Assembly (NCBI RefSeq): GCF_026341275.1
Contig: NZ_JAIFZO010000002.1
Span: 1,810,361-1,874,360 of the forward strand
DNA length: 64,000 nt
Direction of reading: 5' to 3'
Source: Streptomyces ortus
GTDB lineage: Bacteria > Actinomycetota > Actinomycetes > Streptomycetales > Streptomycetaceae
Numbering within the stretch: position 1 is the stretch's first letter; every line of letters starts with the position of its first letter. This document shows positions 8,769-15,693 of this stretch, piece by piece. The translations under genes and the position numbers were made by a program. Below the pieces are notes generated by a model. The model was not told where the DNA came from. It made no database searches and saw only the letters and a program-made list of their open reading frames with translations.

Positions 8769-8850
8769 TGGCTACCCAATCGTGAGGTTGGGGGGCTACC
8801 CCCGGACGAAGTCCGGAGGGGGTTTCCCCCCGCCGTACCCGGCTTTACGA
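8769..8850 (-). promoter_or_regulatory. Structured leader with mutually exclusive hairpins upstream of DUF475
   Basis: On the minus strand the leader can form GGGGGG-AAA-CCCCC, or a larger stem in which the same CCCCC pairs through CCGGAC-TTC-GTCCGG with the following GGGGG, or GGGGG-TAG-CCCCC further on. The three helices share strands and so compete, the arrangement seen in attenuators and riboswitch expression platforms. I cannot identify a known riboswitch class. Confidence 0.4.
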
Positions 8851-8869
8851 AACATTGACCTCGAAGTCT
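8844..8869 (-). pseudogene. Relic of a terD 3' end
   Basis: The minus strand of this stretch reads as D-F-E-V-N-V-S-stop. It matches the last codons of the intact terD at 9058 (D-F-G-V-N-V-S-stop) with about 24 of 26 bases identical. Nothing upstream of it resembles the rest of terD, so only the extreme 3' end survives, about 215 bp beyond the intact copy's end. Confidence 0.6.
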
Positions 8870-8939
8870 AGAGGGCCGACTCCCCGAAGGAGAGGGCCGG
8901 GCCCTTTCGCCCGAAGAGTCGCAGGTCCGGGGGGCCGAA

Positions 8940-8968
8940 CCCAGGTGGCGCGCCCTCTGCCACCTGGG
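8940..8968 (-). terminator. Terminator of terD
   Basis: CCCAGGTGGC (8940-8949) pairs perfectly with GCCACCTGGG (8959-8968) around a nine-base loop, 90 bp after the terD stop codon on the minus strand. No T-run. Confidence 0.5.
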
Positions 8969-9057
8969 CCGTCTCACGCGCCGGCACCACTTCGTGACAC
9001 CACCGCCGGCCTCCGCCCGACCACTGGGGACCGGGGTCGCCTGCCGGGTGTTCGCCT

Positions 9058-9633
9058 TTACGAAACGTTGACCCCGAAGTCCAGGGCGATGCCGCGCAGC
9101 CCGGACGCGTACCCCTGGCCGACCGCGCGGAACTTCCACTCGCCGCCGTAGCGGTAGACCTCGCCGAAGATCATCGCGGTCTCCGTGGAGGCGTCCTCGG
9201 AGAGGTCGTAGCGGGCGAGCTCCTGGCCGTCCGCCTGGTTGACGACCCGGATGAACGCGTTGTTCACCTGGCCGAAGGTCTGGCCGCGGTTGTCGGCGTC
9301 GTGGATGGAGACCGGGAAGACGATCTTCTCCACGTTGGCGGGCACCTTGTGGAGGTCGATGAGGATGGACTCGTCGTCGCCCTCGCCCTCACCGGTGAGG
9401 TTGTCACCGGTGTGCTCGACCGAGCCGTCGGGGCTCTTGAGCTGGTTGTAGAAGATGAACCACTCGTCGCCGAGCACCCGCCCGCCGTTGCACATCAGCG
9501 CACTGGCGTCCAGGTCGAAATCCGCTCCGGTGGTGGAGCGTGCGTCCCAGCCGAGCCCGACCATCACCTGCGTGAGGTTCGGTGCGGCCTTGGAGAGGGA
9601 GACGTTGCCCCCCTTGGCGAGCGTGACACCCAT
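9058..9633 (-). CDS. terD: TerD family stress protein (paralogue A)
   Basis: A 191-residue canonical Ter[15 protein letters not shown] at the N-terminus, calcium-site segments [10 protein letters not shown] and [13 protein letters not shown], then [12 protein letters not shown] and the C-terminal [18 protein letters not shown]. TerD proteins bind calcium and are needed for tellurite/stress resistance, acting with TerC-type membrane proteins. The ATG at 9633 is preceded by GGGGAGGACC; the open frame runs further upstream through tandem repeats that are not coding. Its 191-residue paralogue ends 157 bp upstream on the same strand, with a 15-bp stem terminator between, so A probably has its own promoter. 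Confidence 0.92.
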   Translation of the reverse strand: MGVTLAKGGNVSLSKAAPNLTQVMVGLGWDARSTTGADFDLDASALMCNGGRVLGDEWFIFYNQLKSPDGSVEHTGDNLTGEGEGDDESILIDLHKVPANVEKIVFPVSIHDADNRGQTFGQVNNAFIRVVNQADGQELARYDLSEDASTETAMIFGEVYRYGGEWKFRAVGQGYASGLRGIALDFGVNVS

Positions 9634-9665
9634 GTTTGGTCCTCCCCGTTGAAGCCGTTTGGTGA

Positions 9666-9696
9666 TGCGGTGGTGCGGTGGTGCGGTGGTGCGGTG
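9666..9696. repeat. Tandem octamer repeat in the terD upstream region
   Basis: Almost four perfect tandem copies of TGCGGTGG lie 33-63 bp in front of the terD start codon, in the likely promoter or leader. Repeat number could vary by slippage and change spacing; no such effect can be seen from one sequence. Confidence 0.8.
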
Positions 9697-9705
9697 ATAC
9701 CAGCA

Positions 9706-9742
9706 CGTCCGGCGCCGCACTAAGAGTGTGCGGCGCCGGACG
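9706..9742 (-). terminator. Terminator between the two terD paralogues
   Basis: A 15-bp perfect stem (9706-9720 with 9728-9742, arm begins CGTCCGGCGCCGCAC) with a 7-base loop, 48 bp past the stop codon of terD paralogue B on the minus strand. Confidence 0.75.
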
Positions 9743-9789
9743 GGAAGTGATCTTGCTTCTCAGGGCCGGCTGCGGCCCCGAGGAACGGC

Positions 9790-10365
9790 TCAGACGTTGA
9801 CGCCGAAGTCCTGCGCGATGCCGCGCAGACCCGAGGCGTAGCCCTGGCCGATGGCGCGGAACTTCCACTCCGCGCCGTGGCGGTACAGCTCGCCGAAGAC
9901 CATCGCGGTCTCCGTCGAGGCGTCCTCGGAGAGGTCGTACCGGGCGATCTCCGCCTCGCCCGCCTGGTTCACGACGCGGATGAACGCGTTGCGCACCTGG
10001 CCGAACGACTGCTGGCGGTTCTCGGCGTCGTAGATCGAGACCGGGAAGACAATCTTCTCGATGTCGGCCGGGACCCCGGCGAGGTTGACCTTGATCTGCT
10101 CGTCGTCGCCCTCGCCCTCACCGGTGGTGTTGTCACCGGTGTGCTCGACGGAGCCGTCGGGGCTCTTCAGGTTGTTGAAGAACACGAAGTTGGCGTCACT
10201 GCTGACCTTGCCCTCCGCGTTCGTCAGGATCGCGCTCGCGTCGAGGTCGAAGTCGGTACCGGTGGTGGTGCGGATGTCCCACCCCAGACCGATGATGACC
10301 GCGGTCAGGCCCGGGGCCTCCTTCGACAGCGATACGTTGCCGCCCTTGCTGAGGCTGACTCCCAC
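9790..10365 (-). CDS. terD: TerD family stress protein (paralogue B)
   Basis: A 191-residue TerD close to paralogue [43 protein letters not shown] (calcium loop), [31 protein letters not shown] choose the GTG at 10365: GGGAG lies five bases before it, and it gives exactly the 191-residue length of paralogue A. An ATG at 10377 would add four residues and has no ribosome-binding site. An ECF-like promoter candidate lies upstream. The peroxiredoxin gene precedes it on the same strand. Likely a cytosolic calcium-binding stress protein cooperating with DUF475/TerC and the other TerDs. Confidence 0.92.
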   Translation of the reverse strand: MGVSLSKGGNVSLSKEAPGLTAVIIGLGWDIRTTTGTDFDLDASAILTNAEGKVSSDANFVFFNNLKSPDGSVEHTGDNTTGEGEGDDEQIKVNLAGVPADIEKIVFPVSIYDAENRQQSFGQVRNAFIRVVNQAGEAEIARYDLSEDASTETAMVFGELYRHGAEWKFRAIGQGYASGLRGIAQDFGVNV

Positions 10366-10422
10366 GAGTACTCCCATTGGTGTCCGGGGGCGGGAAGCCC
10401 CGTAGTGCGTTGGTATCGGATC

Positions 10423-10449
10423 AACGTGCCGATCCTAGTGAGAGGTTCC
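10423..10449 (-). promoter_or_regulatory. Candidate ECF (SigR-like) promoter of terD
   Basis: On the minus strand GGAAC (10449-10445) is followed after 19 bases by GTT (10425-10423). The known SigR consensus in Streptomyces is GGAAT-18 bases-GTT, so this is one base and one spacer step off. A TAGGAT hexamer lies inside the spacer as an alternative -10. The transcript would have a leader of about 50 nt. Confidence 0.3.
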
Positions 10450-10454
10450 CCGCC

Positions 10455-10471
10455 GCCGCAGTCCCTGCGGC
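10455..10471 (-). terminator. Short hairpin after the peroxiredoxin gene
   Basis: GCCGCAG-TCC-CTGCGGC, a 7-bp stem with a three-base loop, 33-49 bp beyond the peroxiredoxin stop codon on the minus strand and immediately upstream of the candidate terD promoter. Confidence 0.45.
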
Positions 10472-10503
10472 ACGAAGAATCCCGAAGTGTCGGCATGCGG
10501 GCC

Positions 10504-10962
10504 CTACAGGGCGTCGAGCGCCTGTACGTACTCGTTCAGGTCCCGTGCGTCCGGCAGGCCGTTGACGACCGTCCAGCGGACGACGCCCTCCTTGTCGATG
10601 ACGAAGGTGCCGCGCACCGCGCAGCCCTTGTCCTCGGCGAAGACCCCGTAGGCGCGCGAGACCTCGCCGTGCGGCCAGAAGTCCGACAGCAGCGGGTACT
10701 CCAGGCCCTCCTGCTCGGCGAAGACGCGCAGGGTGTGGATGGAGTCGTTCGAGACGGCGAGGAGCTGGGTGTCGCGGTCGGCGAACCGCGGGAGGTTGTC
10801 GCGCAGCTCGCACAGTTCGCCGGTGCACACGCCGGTGAAGGCGAAGGGGTAGAAGAGCAGCACCACGTTCTTCGCGCCCCGGAAGCCGGAGAGTTTCACG
10901 GTGGCACCGTGGTTGTCCTTCAGCTCGAAGTCCGGGGCCTTGTCGCCGACCTCGATCGTCAT
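10504..10962 (-). CDS. Peroxiredoxin (AhpE/AhpC-TSA type)
   Basis: A 152-residue thioredoxin-fold peroxidase that reduces hydroperoxides in the cytosol. The peroxidatic motif [18 protein letters not shown] gives the catalytic Cys within the P-x3-T-x2-C signature, with a second Cys four residues on (CTGELC). The conserved Arg side is seen in [14 protein letters not shown]. Length and the N-terminal [11 protein letters not shown] fit the AhpE-like one-Cys class of actinobacteria. A further Cys (DKGCAVRG) could be resolving. ATG at 10962 preceded by AGGATC. Between DUF3052 and terD on the same strand, each with its own hairpin terminator; adjacency to ter fits oxidative/metal stress. Confidence 0.9.
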   Translation of the reverse strand: MTIEVGDKAPDFELKDNHGATVKLSGFRGAKNVVLLFYPFAFTGVCTGELCELRDNLPRFADRDTQLLAVSNDSIHTLRVFAEQEGLEYPLLSDFWPHGEVSRAYGVFAEDKGCAVRGTFVIDKEGVVRWTVVNGLPDARDLNEYVQALDAL

Positions 10963-11071
10963 GATCCTGCGTCCCTTCCGTCGATCCGGCCCGCTCGGGT
11001 GCCCCCACCCTACGCAGCTACACCCGATCACGGCCTGCGGGGCCCGGCGCCCTGGAGGGGGTCGAACGGAC

Positions 11072-11105
11072 GAGGCCCCCGCCGACCGGAGTCGGCGGGG
11101 GCCTC
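11072..11105 (-). terminator. Terminator of the DUF3052 gene with UNCG loop
   Basis: A 15-bp perfect stem (11072-11086 with 11091-11105) closed on the minus strand by C-TCCG-G, a UNCG-class tetraloop that makes very stable hairpins. It begins 18 bp after the DUF3052 stop codon. Confidence 0.8.
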
Positions 11106-11122
11106 CTGGCCTCGGCTGCGCC

Positions 11123-11560
11123 TCAGCGCTTCTTGGCGGCCGTCTTCGGCGTCGCCAGCTTCGTGCCGCTCCAGTCCTTCCCCACGCTGATGCCCTTGGT
11201 CTGGGACAGACCCGCGGTCGTCACAGCTTCGGCGATGTCGCTGGGCTCCACATAACCGTCTCGGCCGGTCTTGGGCGTCAGCAGCAGGACGGCGCCGCCC
11301 TCTTCGACGTACGTGGTGGCGTCCACCAGCGCATCCGTCAGGTCGCCGTCGTCGTCTCGGAACCAGAGCACGACGGCGTCGGCGACGTCGTCGTACTCCT
11401 CGTCCATGAGCTCGCTGCCGATTACTTCTTCAATGGCCGAGCGGAGCTCCTGGTCGACGTCGTCGTCGAAGCCGATCTCCTGGACCACCTGCTCGGGCTG
11501 GAATCCCAGCCTGGCGGCCAGGCTCGTCCGCTCCTCCGCGTGGTCCGCGGTCGCGCTCAC
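11123..11560 (-). CDS. DUF3052 family protein
   Basis: A 145-residue acidic cytosolic protein of the actinobacterial DUF3052 family, function unknown. Recognisable features are [19 protein letters not shown], the acidic [33 protein letters not shown] core, and [21 protein letters not shown] followed by a basic TPKTAAKKR tail. The GTG at 11560 is chosen because AGGAGG lies seven bases upstream; an ATG at 11578 would swallow this ribosome-binding site. Divergent from aceE across a 506-bp gap, an arrangement I remember as conserved in Streptomyces. Confidence 0.82.
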   Translation of the reverse strand: MSATADHAEERTSLAARLGFQPEQVVQEIGFDDDVDQELRSAIEEVIGSELMDEEYDDVADAVVLWFRDDDGDLTDALVDATTYVEEGGAVLLLTPKTGRDGYVEPSDIAEAVTTAGLSQTKGISVGKDWSGTKLATPKTAAKKR

Positions 11561-12066
11561 GGGTTGCCTCCTGATCATGTTCGGTAATGGGGTCCTCCCC
11601 GGCCCGGACGAAGCCGAGATCCTGGGGAAGTTCAAGCCACGCGCGTGCGCGCAGCATTGGCCGTAGTCCACACGGGCGGGGCGGATCGCGCAAGTACCCG
11701 GCCGTCAAGACCGCCGAAACGGTGACGATCCCGGCCGTGTCGCCGCAACTCCCGTCAGGGAATCACAGCCGTTCGTGACACACACCACAGGAATCTGCCC
11801 GGTTTGTGAATTTCGGAACCCTACGAGGGTACGAGACTCGAATGCCTTTGCGGTACGCGTCACGGGTCGGGCGTATCGTTGCGATTTGCCGGACCCACCC
11901 TTGGGAGAACGGTACGAGCGTGTCGGTTACCTCTCGGTAGAGATGACGTTTCCGCTCCCGAGGTACACGATGGGGAACGGTGCACACGCCCAGGAAACCA
12001 GAGAAAAAGCAAAGTAAAAACTGAAGAAACCGAGAAGAAGCGGCCCCCCGAGAGCGAAGGAACAGC
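11561..12066. other. 506-bp intergenic region between DUF3052 and aceE
   Basis: No convincing gene. It must contain the divergent promoters. ACCCT-ACG-AGGGT is a 13-bp palindrome at 11818-11830. The last about 60 bases before aceE (11999-12040) are strikingly A/G-rich for this genome, consistent with an unstructured 5' leader; AAGGA lies just before the aceE GTG. Short open frames here lack ribosome-binding sites and codon bias. Confidence 0.6.
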
Positions 12067-14814
12067 GTGGCTTCCGGACCCGATCGCAACCCGATCATCA
12101 TTGGCGGCCTTCCGAGTCAGGTCCCTGACTTCGATCCCGAAGAGACCCAGGAGTGGCTCGACTCCCTCGACGCCGCCGTGGACCAGCGCGGCCGTGAGCG
12201 GGCCCGCTATCTCATGCTGCGACTGATCGAACGCGCCCGCGAGAAGCGCGTGGCCGTTCCCGAGATGCGCAGCACCGACTACATCAACACCATCGCCACC
12301 AAGGACGAGCCGTTCTTCCCCGGCAACGAGGAGATCGAGCGCAAGATCCTCAACGCGACCCGCTGGAACGCGGCCGTGATGGTGTCCAGGGCCCAGCGGC
12401 CCGGTATCGGTGTCGGCGGCCACATCGCCACCTTCGCGTCCTCCGCCTCGCTCTACGACGTCGGCTTCAACCACTTCTTCCGCGGCAAGGACGGGGGTGA
12501 CGGCGGCGACCAGATCTTCTTCCAGGGGCACGCCTCCCCCGGTATCTACGCCCGCGCGTTCCTCCTGGACCGCCTGGACGAGGCGCAGCTGGACGCCTTC
12601 CGGCAGGAGAAGTCGAAGGCTCCGCGCGCACTGTCCTCGTACCCGCACCCGCGCTCGATGCCGGACTTCTGGGAGTTCCCGACCGTCTCCATGGGCCTGG
12701 GGCCGCTCGGCGCGATCTTCCAGGCGCGGATGAACCGCTACATGGAGGCGCGCTCCATCGCGGACACCTCCAAGTCCCATGTCTGGGCGTTCCTCGGCGA
12801 CGGCGAGATGGACGAGCCGGAGTCGCTCGGCCAGCTGTCCATCGCCGCGCGCGAGGGCCTGGACAACCTCACGTTCGTCGTCAACTGCAACCTCCAGCGC
12901 CTCGACGGGCCCGTACGCGGCAACGGCAAGATCATCCAGGAGCTGGAGTCGCAGTTCCGGGGCGCCGGCTGGAACGTCATCAAGCTGGTCTGGGACCGCA
13001 GCTGGGACCCGCTGCTCGCGCAGGACCGCGACGGCGTGCTCGTCAACAAGCTGAACACCACGCCCGACGGCCAGTTCCAGACGTACGCCACCGAGACCGG
13101 CGCGTACATCCGCGAGCACTTCTTCGGCGGCGACCACCGGCTGCGCGCCATGGTCGAGAACATGACCGACGACCAGATCCTGCACCTGGGCCGCGGCGGC
13201 CACGACCACCGCAAGGTCTACGCGGCCTTCGCGGCGGCCAAGGCGCACAAGGGCCAGCCGACCGTGGTCCTCGCCCAGACGGTCAAGGGCTGGACGCTCG
13301 GCCCGAACTTCGAGGGCCGCAACGCCACGCACCAGATGAAGAAGCTGACGGTCGCCGATCTCAAGGGCTTCCGCGACCGGCTGCACCTGCCGATCTCCGA
13401 CAAGGAGCTGGAGTCCGGCGCGCCGCCGTACTACCACCCGGGCCGGGACTCCGACGAGATCCAGTACATGCACGACCGCCGCAAGGGCAACGGCGGGTAC
13501 GTCCCGACGCGTGTCGTGCGCGCGAAGCCGCTCGCGCTGCCCGAGGACAAGACGTACGCGAGTGTGAAGAAGGGTTCGGGTCAGCAGTCGATCGCCACGA
13601 CCATGGCGTTCGTACGGCTCCTCAAGGACCTCATGCGGGACAAGGAGATCGGCAAGCGGTTCGTGCTGATCGCGCCGGACGAGTACCGCACGTTCGGCAT
13701 GGACTCGTTCTTCCCGAGCGCGAAGATCTACAATCCGCTGGGGCAGCAGTACGAGGCCGTGGACCGGGAACTGCTCCTCGCGTACAAGGAGTCGCCGACC
13801 GGGCAGATGCTGCACGACGGCATCTCGGAGGCGGGTTGCACGGCGTCGCTGATCGCGGCCGGTTCGGCGTACGCCACGCACGGCGAGCCGCTGATCCCGG
13901 TGTACGTCTTCTACTCGATGTTCGGTTTCCAGCGCACCGGCGACCAGTTCTGGCAGATGGCCGACCAGTTGGCGCGCGGGTTCGTGCTGGGTGCGACCGC
14001 GGGGCGGACGACCCTGACCGGTGAGGGTCTGCAGCACGCGGACGGGCACTCGCAGTTGCTCGCCTCGACCAACCCGGGATGTGTCGCGTACGACCCGGCG
14101 TACGGGTTCGAGATCGCGCACATCGTGCAGGACGGGCTGCGGCGGATGTACGGCTCGTCCGAGGAGCACCCGCACGGCGAGGACGTCTTCTACTACCTCA
14201 CCGTCTACAACGAGCCGATCCAGCACCCGGCCGAGCCGGCGGACGTCGACGTCGAGGGCATCCTCAAGGGCATCCACCGTTTCGCGCCCGGGACCGCGGG
14301 CTCCATCCCGGCGCAGATCATGGCGTCCGGCGTGGCGGTGCCGTGGGCCGTCGAGGCGCAGCGACTGCTCGCCGAGGACTGGGACGTACGGGCCGACGTG
14401 TGGTCGGCGACCTCCTGGAACGAGCTGCGACGCGAGGCCGTGGAGGTGGAGCGGCACAATCTGCTGCACCCGGAGGAGGAGCAGCGGGTTCCCTATGTGA
14501 CGCGGAAGCTGTCGGGTGCCGAGGGGCCGTTCGTGGCCGTTTCCGACTGGATGCGGGCGGTTCCGGACCAGATTTCGCGGTGGGTGCCGGGGACTTACCA
14601 GTCGCTGGGGGCGGACGGGTTCGGGTTCGCCGATACGCGGGGGGCCGCTCGGCGGTTCTTCCACATCGACGCTGAGTCGATCGTGGTGGGGGTGCTGACG
14701 GAGTTGGCGCGTGAGGGGAAGGTGGATCGGTCGCTGCTGAAGCAGGCGGTGGATCGGTATCAGTTGCTCGATGTGAGCGCGGCGGATCCGGGGGCGGCGG
14801 GGGGAGACGCGTAG
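12067..14814 (+). CDS. aceE: Pyruvate dehydrogenase E1 component (homodimeric)
   Basis: A 915-residue thiamine-diphosphate enzyme that decarboxylates pyruvate and passes the acetyl group to the E2 lipoyl domains of the pyruvate dehydrogenase complex. The full-length single-chain (E. coli-type) architecture is present. The ThDP/magnesium motif is [16 protein letters not shown] with VVNCNLQ (near residues 240-280), the RGGHDH/KVY loop follows, and the pyrimidine domain has [18 protein letters not shown] and [11 protein letters not shown] start preceded by AAGGAACAGC. Monocistronic: divergent upstream neighbour, and its 3' end runs into a repeat-filled gap before a convergent gene. Main link between glycolysis and acetyl-CoA. 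Confidence 0.97.
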   Translation: MASGPDRNPIIIGGLPSQVPDFDPEETQEWLDSLDAAVDQRGRERARYLMLRLIERAREKRVAVPEMRSTDYINTIATKDEPFFPGNEEIERKILNATRWNAAVMVSRAQRPGIGVGGHIATFASSASLYDVGFNHFFRGKDGGDGGDQIFFQGHASPGIYARAFLLDRLDEAQLDAFRQEKSKAPRALSSYPHPRSMPDFWEFPTVSMGLGPLGAIFQARMNRYMEARSIADTSKSHVWAFLGDGEMDEPESLGQLSIAAREGLDNLTFVVNCNLQRLDGPVRGNGKIIQELESQFRGAGWNVIKLVWDRSWDPLLAQDRDGVLVNKLNTTPDGQFQTYATETGAYIREHFFGGDHRLRAMVENMTDDQILHLGRGGHDHRKVYAAFAAAKAHKGQPTVVLAQTVKGWTLGPNFEGRNATHQMKKLTVADLKGFRDRLHLPISDKELESGAPPYYHPGRDSDEIQYMHDRRKGNGGYVPTRVVRAKPLALPEDKTYASVKKGSGQQSIATTMAFVRLLKDLMRDKEIGKRFVLIAPDEYRTFGMDSFFPSAKIYNPLGQQYEAVDRELLLAYKESPTGQMLHDGISEAGCTASLIAAGSAYATHGEPLIPVYVFYSMFGFQRTGDQFWQMADQLARGFVLGATAGRTTLTGEGLQHADGHSQLLASTNPGCVAYDPAYGFEIAHIVQDGLRRMYGSSEEHPHGEDVFYYLTVYNEPIQHPAEPADVDVEGILKGIHRFAPGTAGSIPAQIMASGVAVPWAVEAQRLLAEDWDVRADVWSATSWNELRREAVEVERHNLLHPEEEQRVPYVTRKLSGAEGPFVAVSDWMRAVPDQISRWVPGTYQSLGADGFGFADTRGAARRFFHIDAESIVVGVLTELAREGKVDRSLLKQAVDRYQLLDVSAADPGAAGGDA

Positions 14815-14825
14815 GTTCCCGGGCC

Positions 14826-15128
14826 CGGCCCCGGGCCCCGCGCGCCCTGGAAGGCAGGGGGTGCGGGGGGGGGTTGGGGCCGGTGTGCGCAGTTCCCCGC
14901 GCCCCTAAAGGCAATGGGTGCGGGTCCCCGGGGGCGGGAGTGCGCAGTTCCCCGCGCCCCTGAAAAGGCAAGGGTGCGGGCCTGTCAGGGCTGGTGTGCG
15001 CCGTTCCCCGCGCCCCTGGAAAGGCAAGGGTGCGGGCCTGTTGGGGCTCGCGTGCGCCGTTCCCCGCGCCCCTGGAAAGGCAAGGGGTGCGAGTCCGTTG
15101 GGGCCGGCGTGCGCCGGTCGCTGCGCTC
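14826..15128. repeat. Tandem 56-bp array of the dispersed GC-rich repeat
   Basis: The 314 bp between aceE and the DUF4190 gene hold no gene. GTTCCCCGCG cores begin at 14892, 14947, 15003 and 15059 (pitch 55-56 bp), each followed by CCCCT, an A-rich GAAAGGCAA step and GGGTGCGGG. Degenerate units flank them at about 14840 and 15116. This is a local amplification of the element found singly or inverted elsewhere in the window, again between convergent genes. Confidence 0.9.
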
Positions 15129-15398
15129 CTAGAGGGCTATGGCCAGGATGGTGTCGATCGCTCCCAGGACCAGGGCGATCAGGGCCGGTGGCGGTGGGGC
15201 GACGTTCCAGCGGCGGCCCATGGCCAGCCAGCCGCAGACGACGGCCGCCGGGCCGAGGATGATCCCCAGGACAAAGAATCCGGCGACCGCGCAGATGACT
15301 CCGATGATCCCGAGCGTCGCGCGATCCGGCCCGCTCCGTGACCTCGTACGGCTACGCGAGCGAGGGTGTTTGCGCGTGGTGTGGCCGAAGCCCGCCAT
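15129..15398 (-). CDS. DUF4190-like small membrane protein
   Basis: An 89-residue protein with a basic Arg/Ser-rich N-terminus (KHPRSRSRTRSRSG) and two hydrophobic helices, TLGIIGVICAVAGFFVLGII and ALIALVLGAIDTILAIAL, the DUF4190 two-helix layout. ATG at 15398 (third of three adjacent possible starts) is preferred because AGGGAG is six bases upstream. Function unknown. Its 3' end abuts the tandem repeat array; the next upstream gene on the same strand (MFS) is separated by a terminator. Confidence 0.65.
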   Translation of the reverse strand: MAGFGHTTRKHPRSRSRTRSRSGPDRATLGIIGVICAVAGFFVLGIILGPAAVVCGWLAMGRRWNVAPPPPALIALVLGAIDTILAIAL

Positions 15399-15499
15399 CA
15401 TCAACTCCCTGGACCTCTGAGCCGACCGAATACCGGTCGGTTCGGGCTCGGAAGTCGGGTACCCCGGTCATGTCAATTCAGGCGCGTACCTCTTTGCGG

Positions 15500-15548
15500 C
15501 GGTTGCGCGGCGTGCTGCCCCCTCCGCAGCACGCCGCCACTGCAACCG
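15500..15548. other. Long imperfect hairpin in intergenic DNA
   Basis: GCGGCGTGCTGC (15507-15518) pairs perfectly with GCAGCACGCCGC (15526-15537). The stem is prolonged by CGGTTGC (15500-15506) with GCAACCG (15542-15548) across a four-base bulge, giving a 19-bp helix. It stands 100 bp in front of the DUF4190 start and 100 bp beyond the MFS terminator. Could be a small RNA, a leader structure or a second terminator; no coding potential seen. Confidence 0.45.
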
Positions 15549-15645
15549 AACTGCCCGTTCCGTACAGATCAGTTGAGACCACTCTGACCCGGGTGACGGG
15601 CGGTATGAAAGTCATATGTAGAGGTGTCACTCGGATAGGCGAAAA

Positions 15646-15669
15646 CCCCGCCGAAGGAACTCGGCGGGG
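15646..15669 (-). terminator. Intrinsic terminator of the MFS gene
   Basis: CCCCGCCGA (15646-15654) and TCGGCGGGG (15661-15669) form a 9-bp perfect stem, followed on the minus strand by TTTTC. It begins 25 bp after the exporter's stop codon. Confidence 0.85.
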
Positions 15670-15693
15670 TGTAAAGGGGATTGAGGAACCGGA

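Noticed and set aside
8769..8850. yybP-ykoY manganese riboswitch upstream of the DUF475 gene
   Set aside because: The family association with TerC proteins made it likely, but I do not find the conserved internal-loop sequences; recorded only as an unclassified structured leader.
5756..10365. A dedicated tellurite-resistance operon
   Set aside because: The Ter name is historical; Streptomyces carry several terD genes as stress proteins, and no evidence here shows a role in tellurite resistance itself.
11860..14664. A 934-codon open frame antisense to aceE
   Set aside because: Frame shadow: third-position GC bias of aceE removes stops on the opposite strand. Its composition is Arg/Val/Leu-rich with no domains, and aceE is unmistakable.
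14880..15125. Regular repeats as a CRISPR array
   Set aside because: The whole 56-bp unit repeats with no unique spacers, no cas genes are near, and single and inverted copies occur elsewhere in the window.
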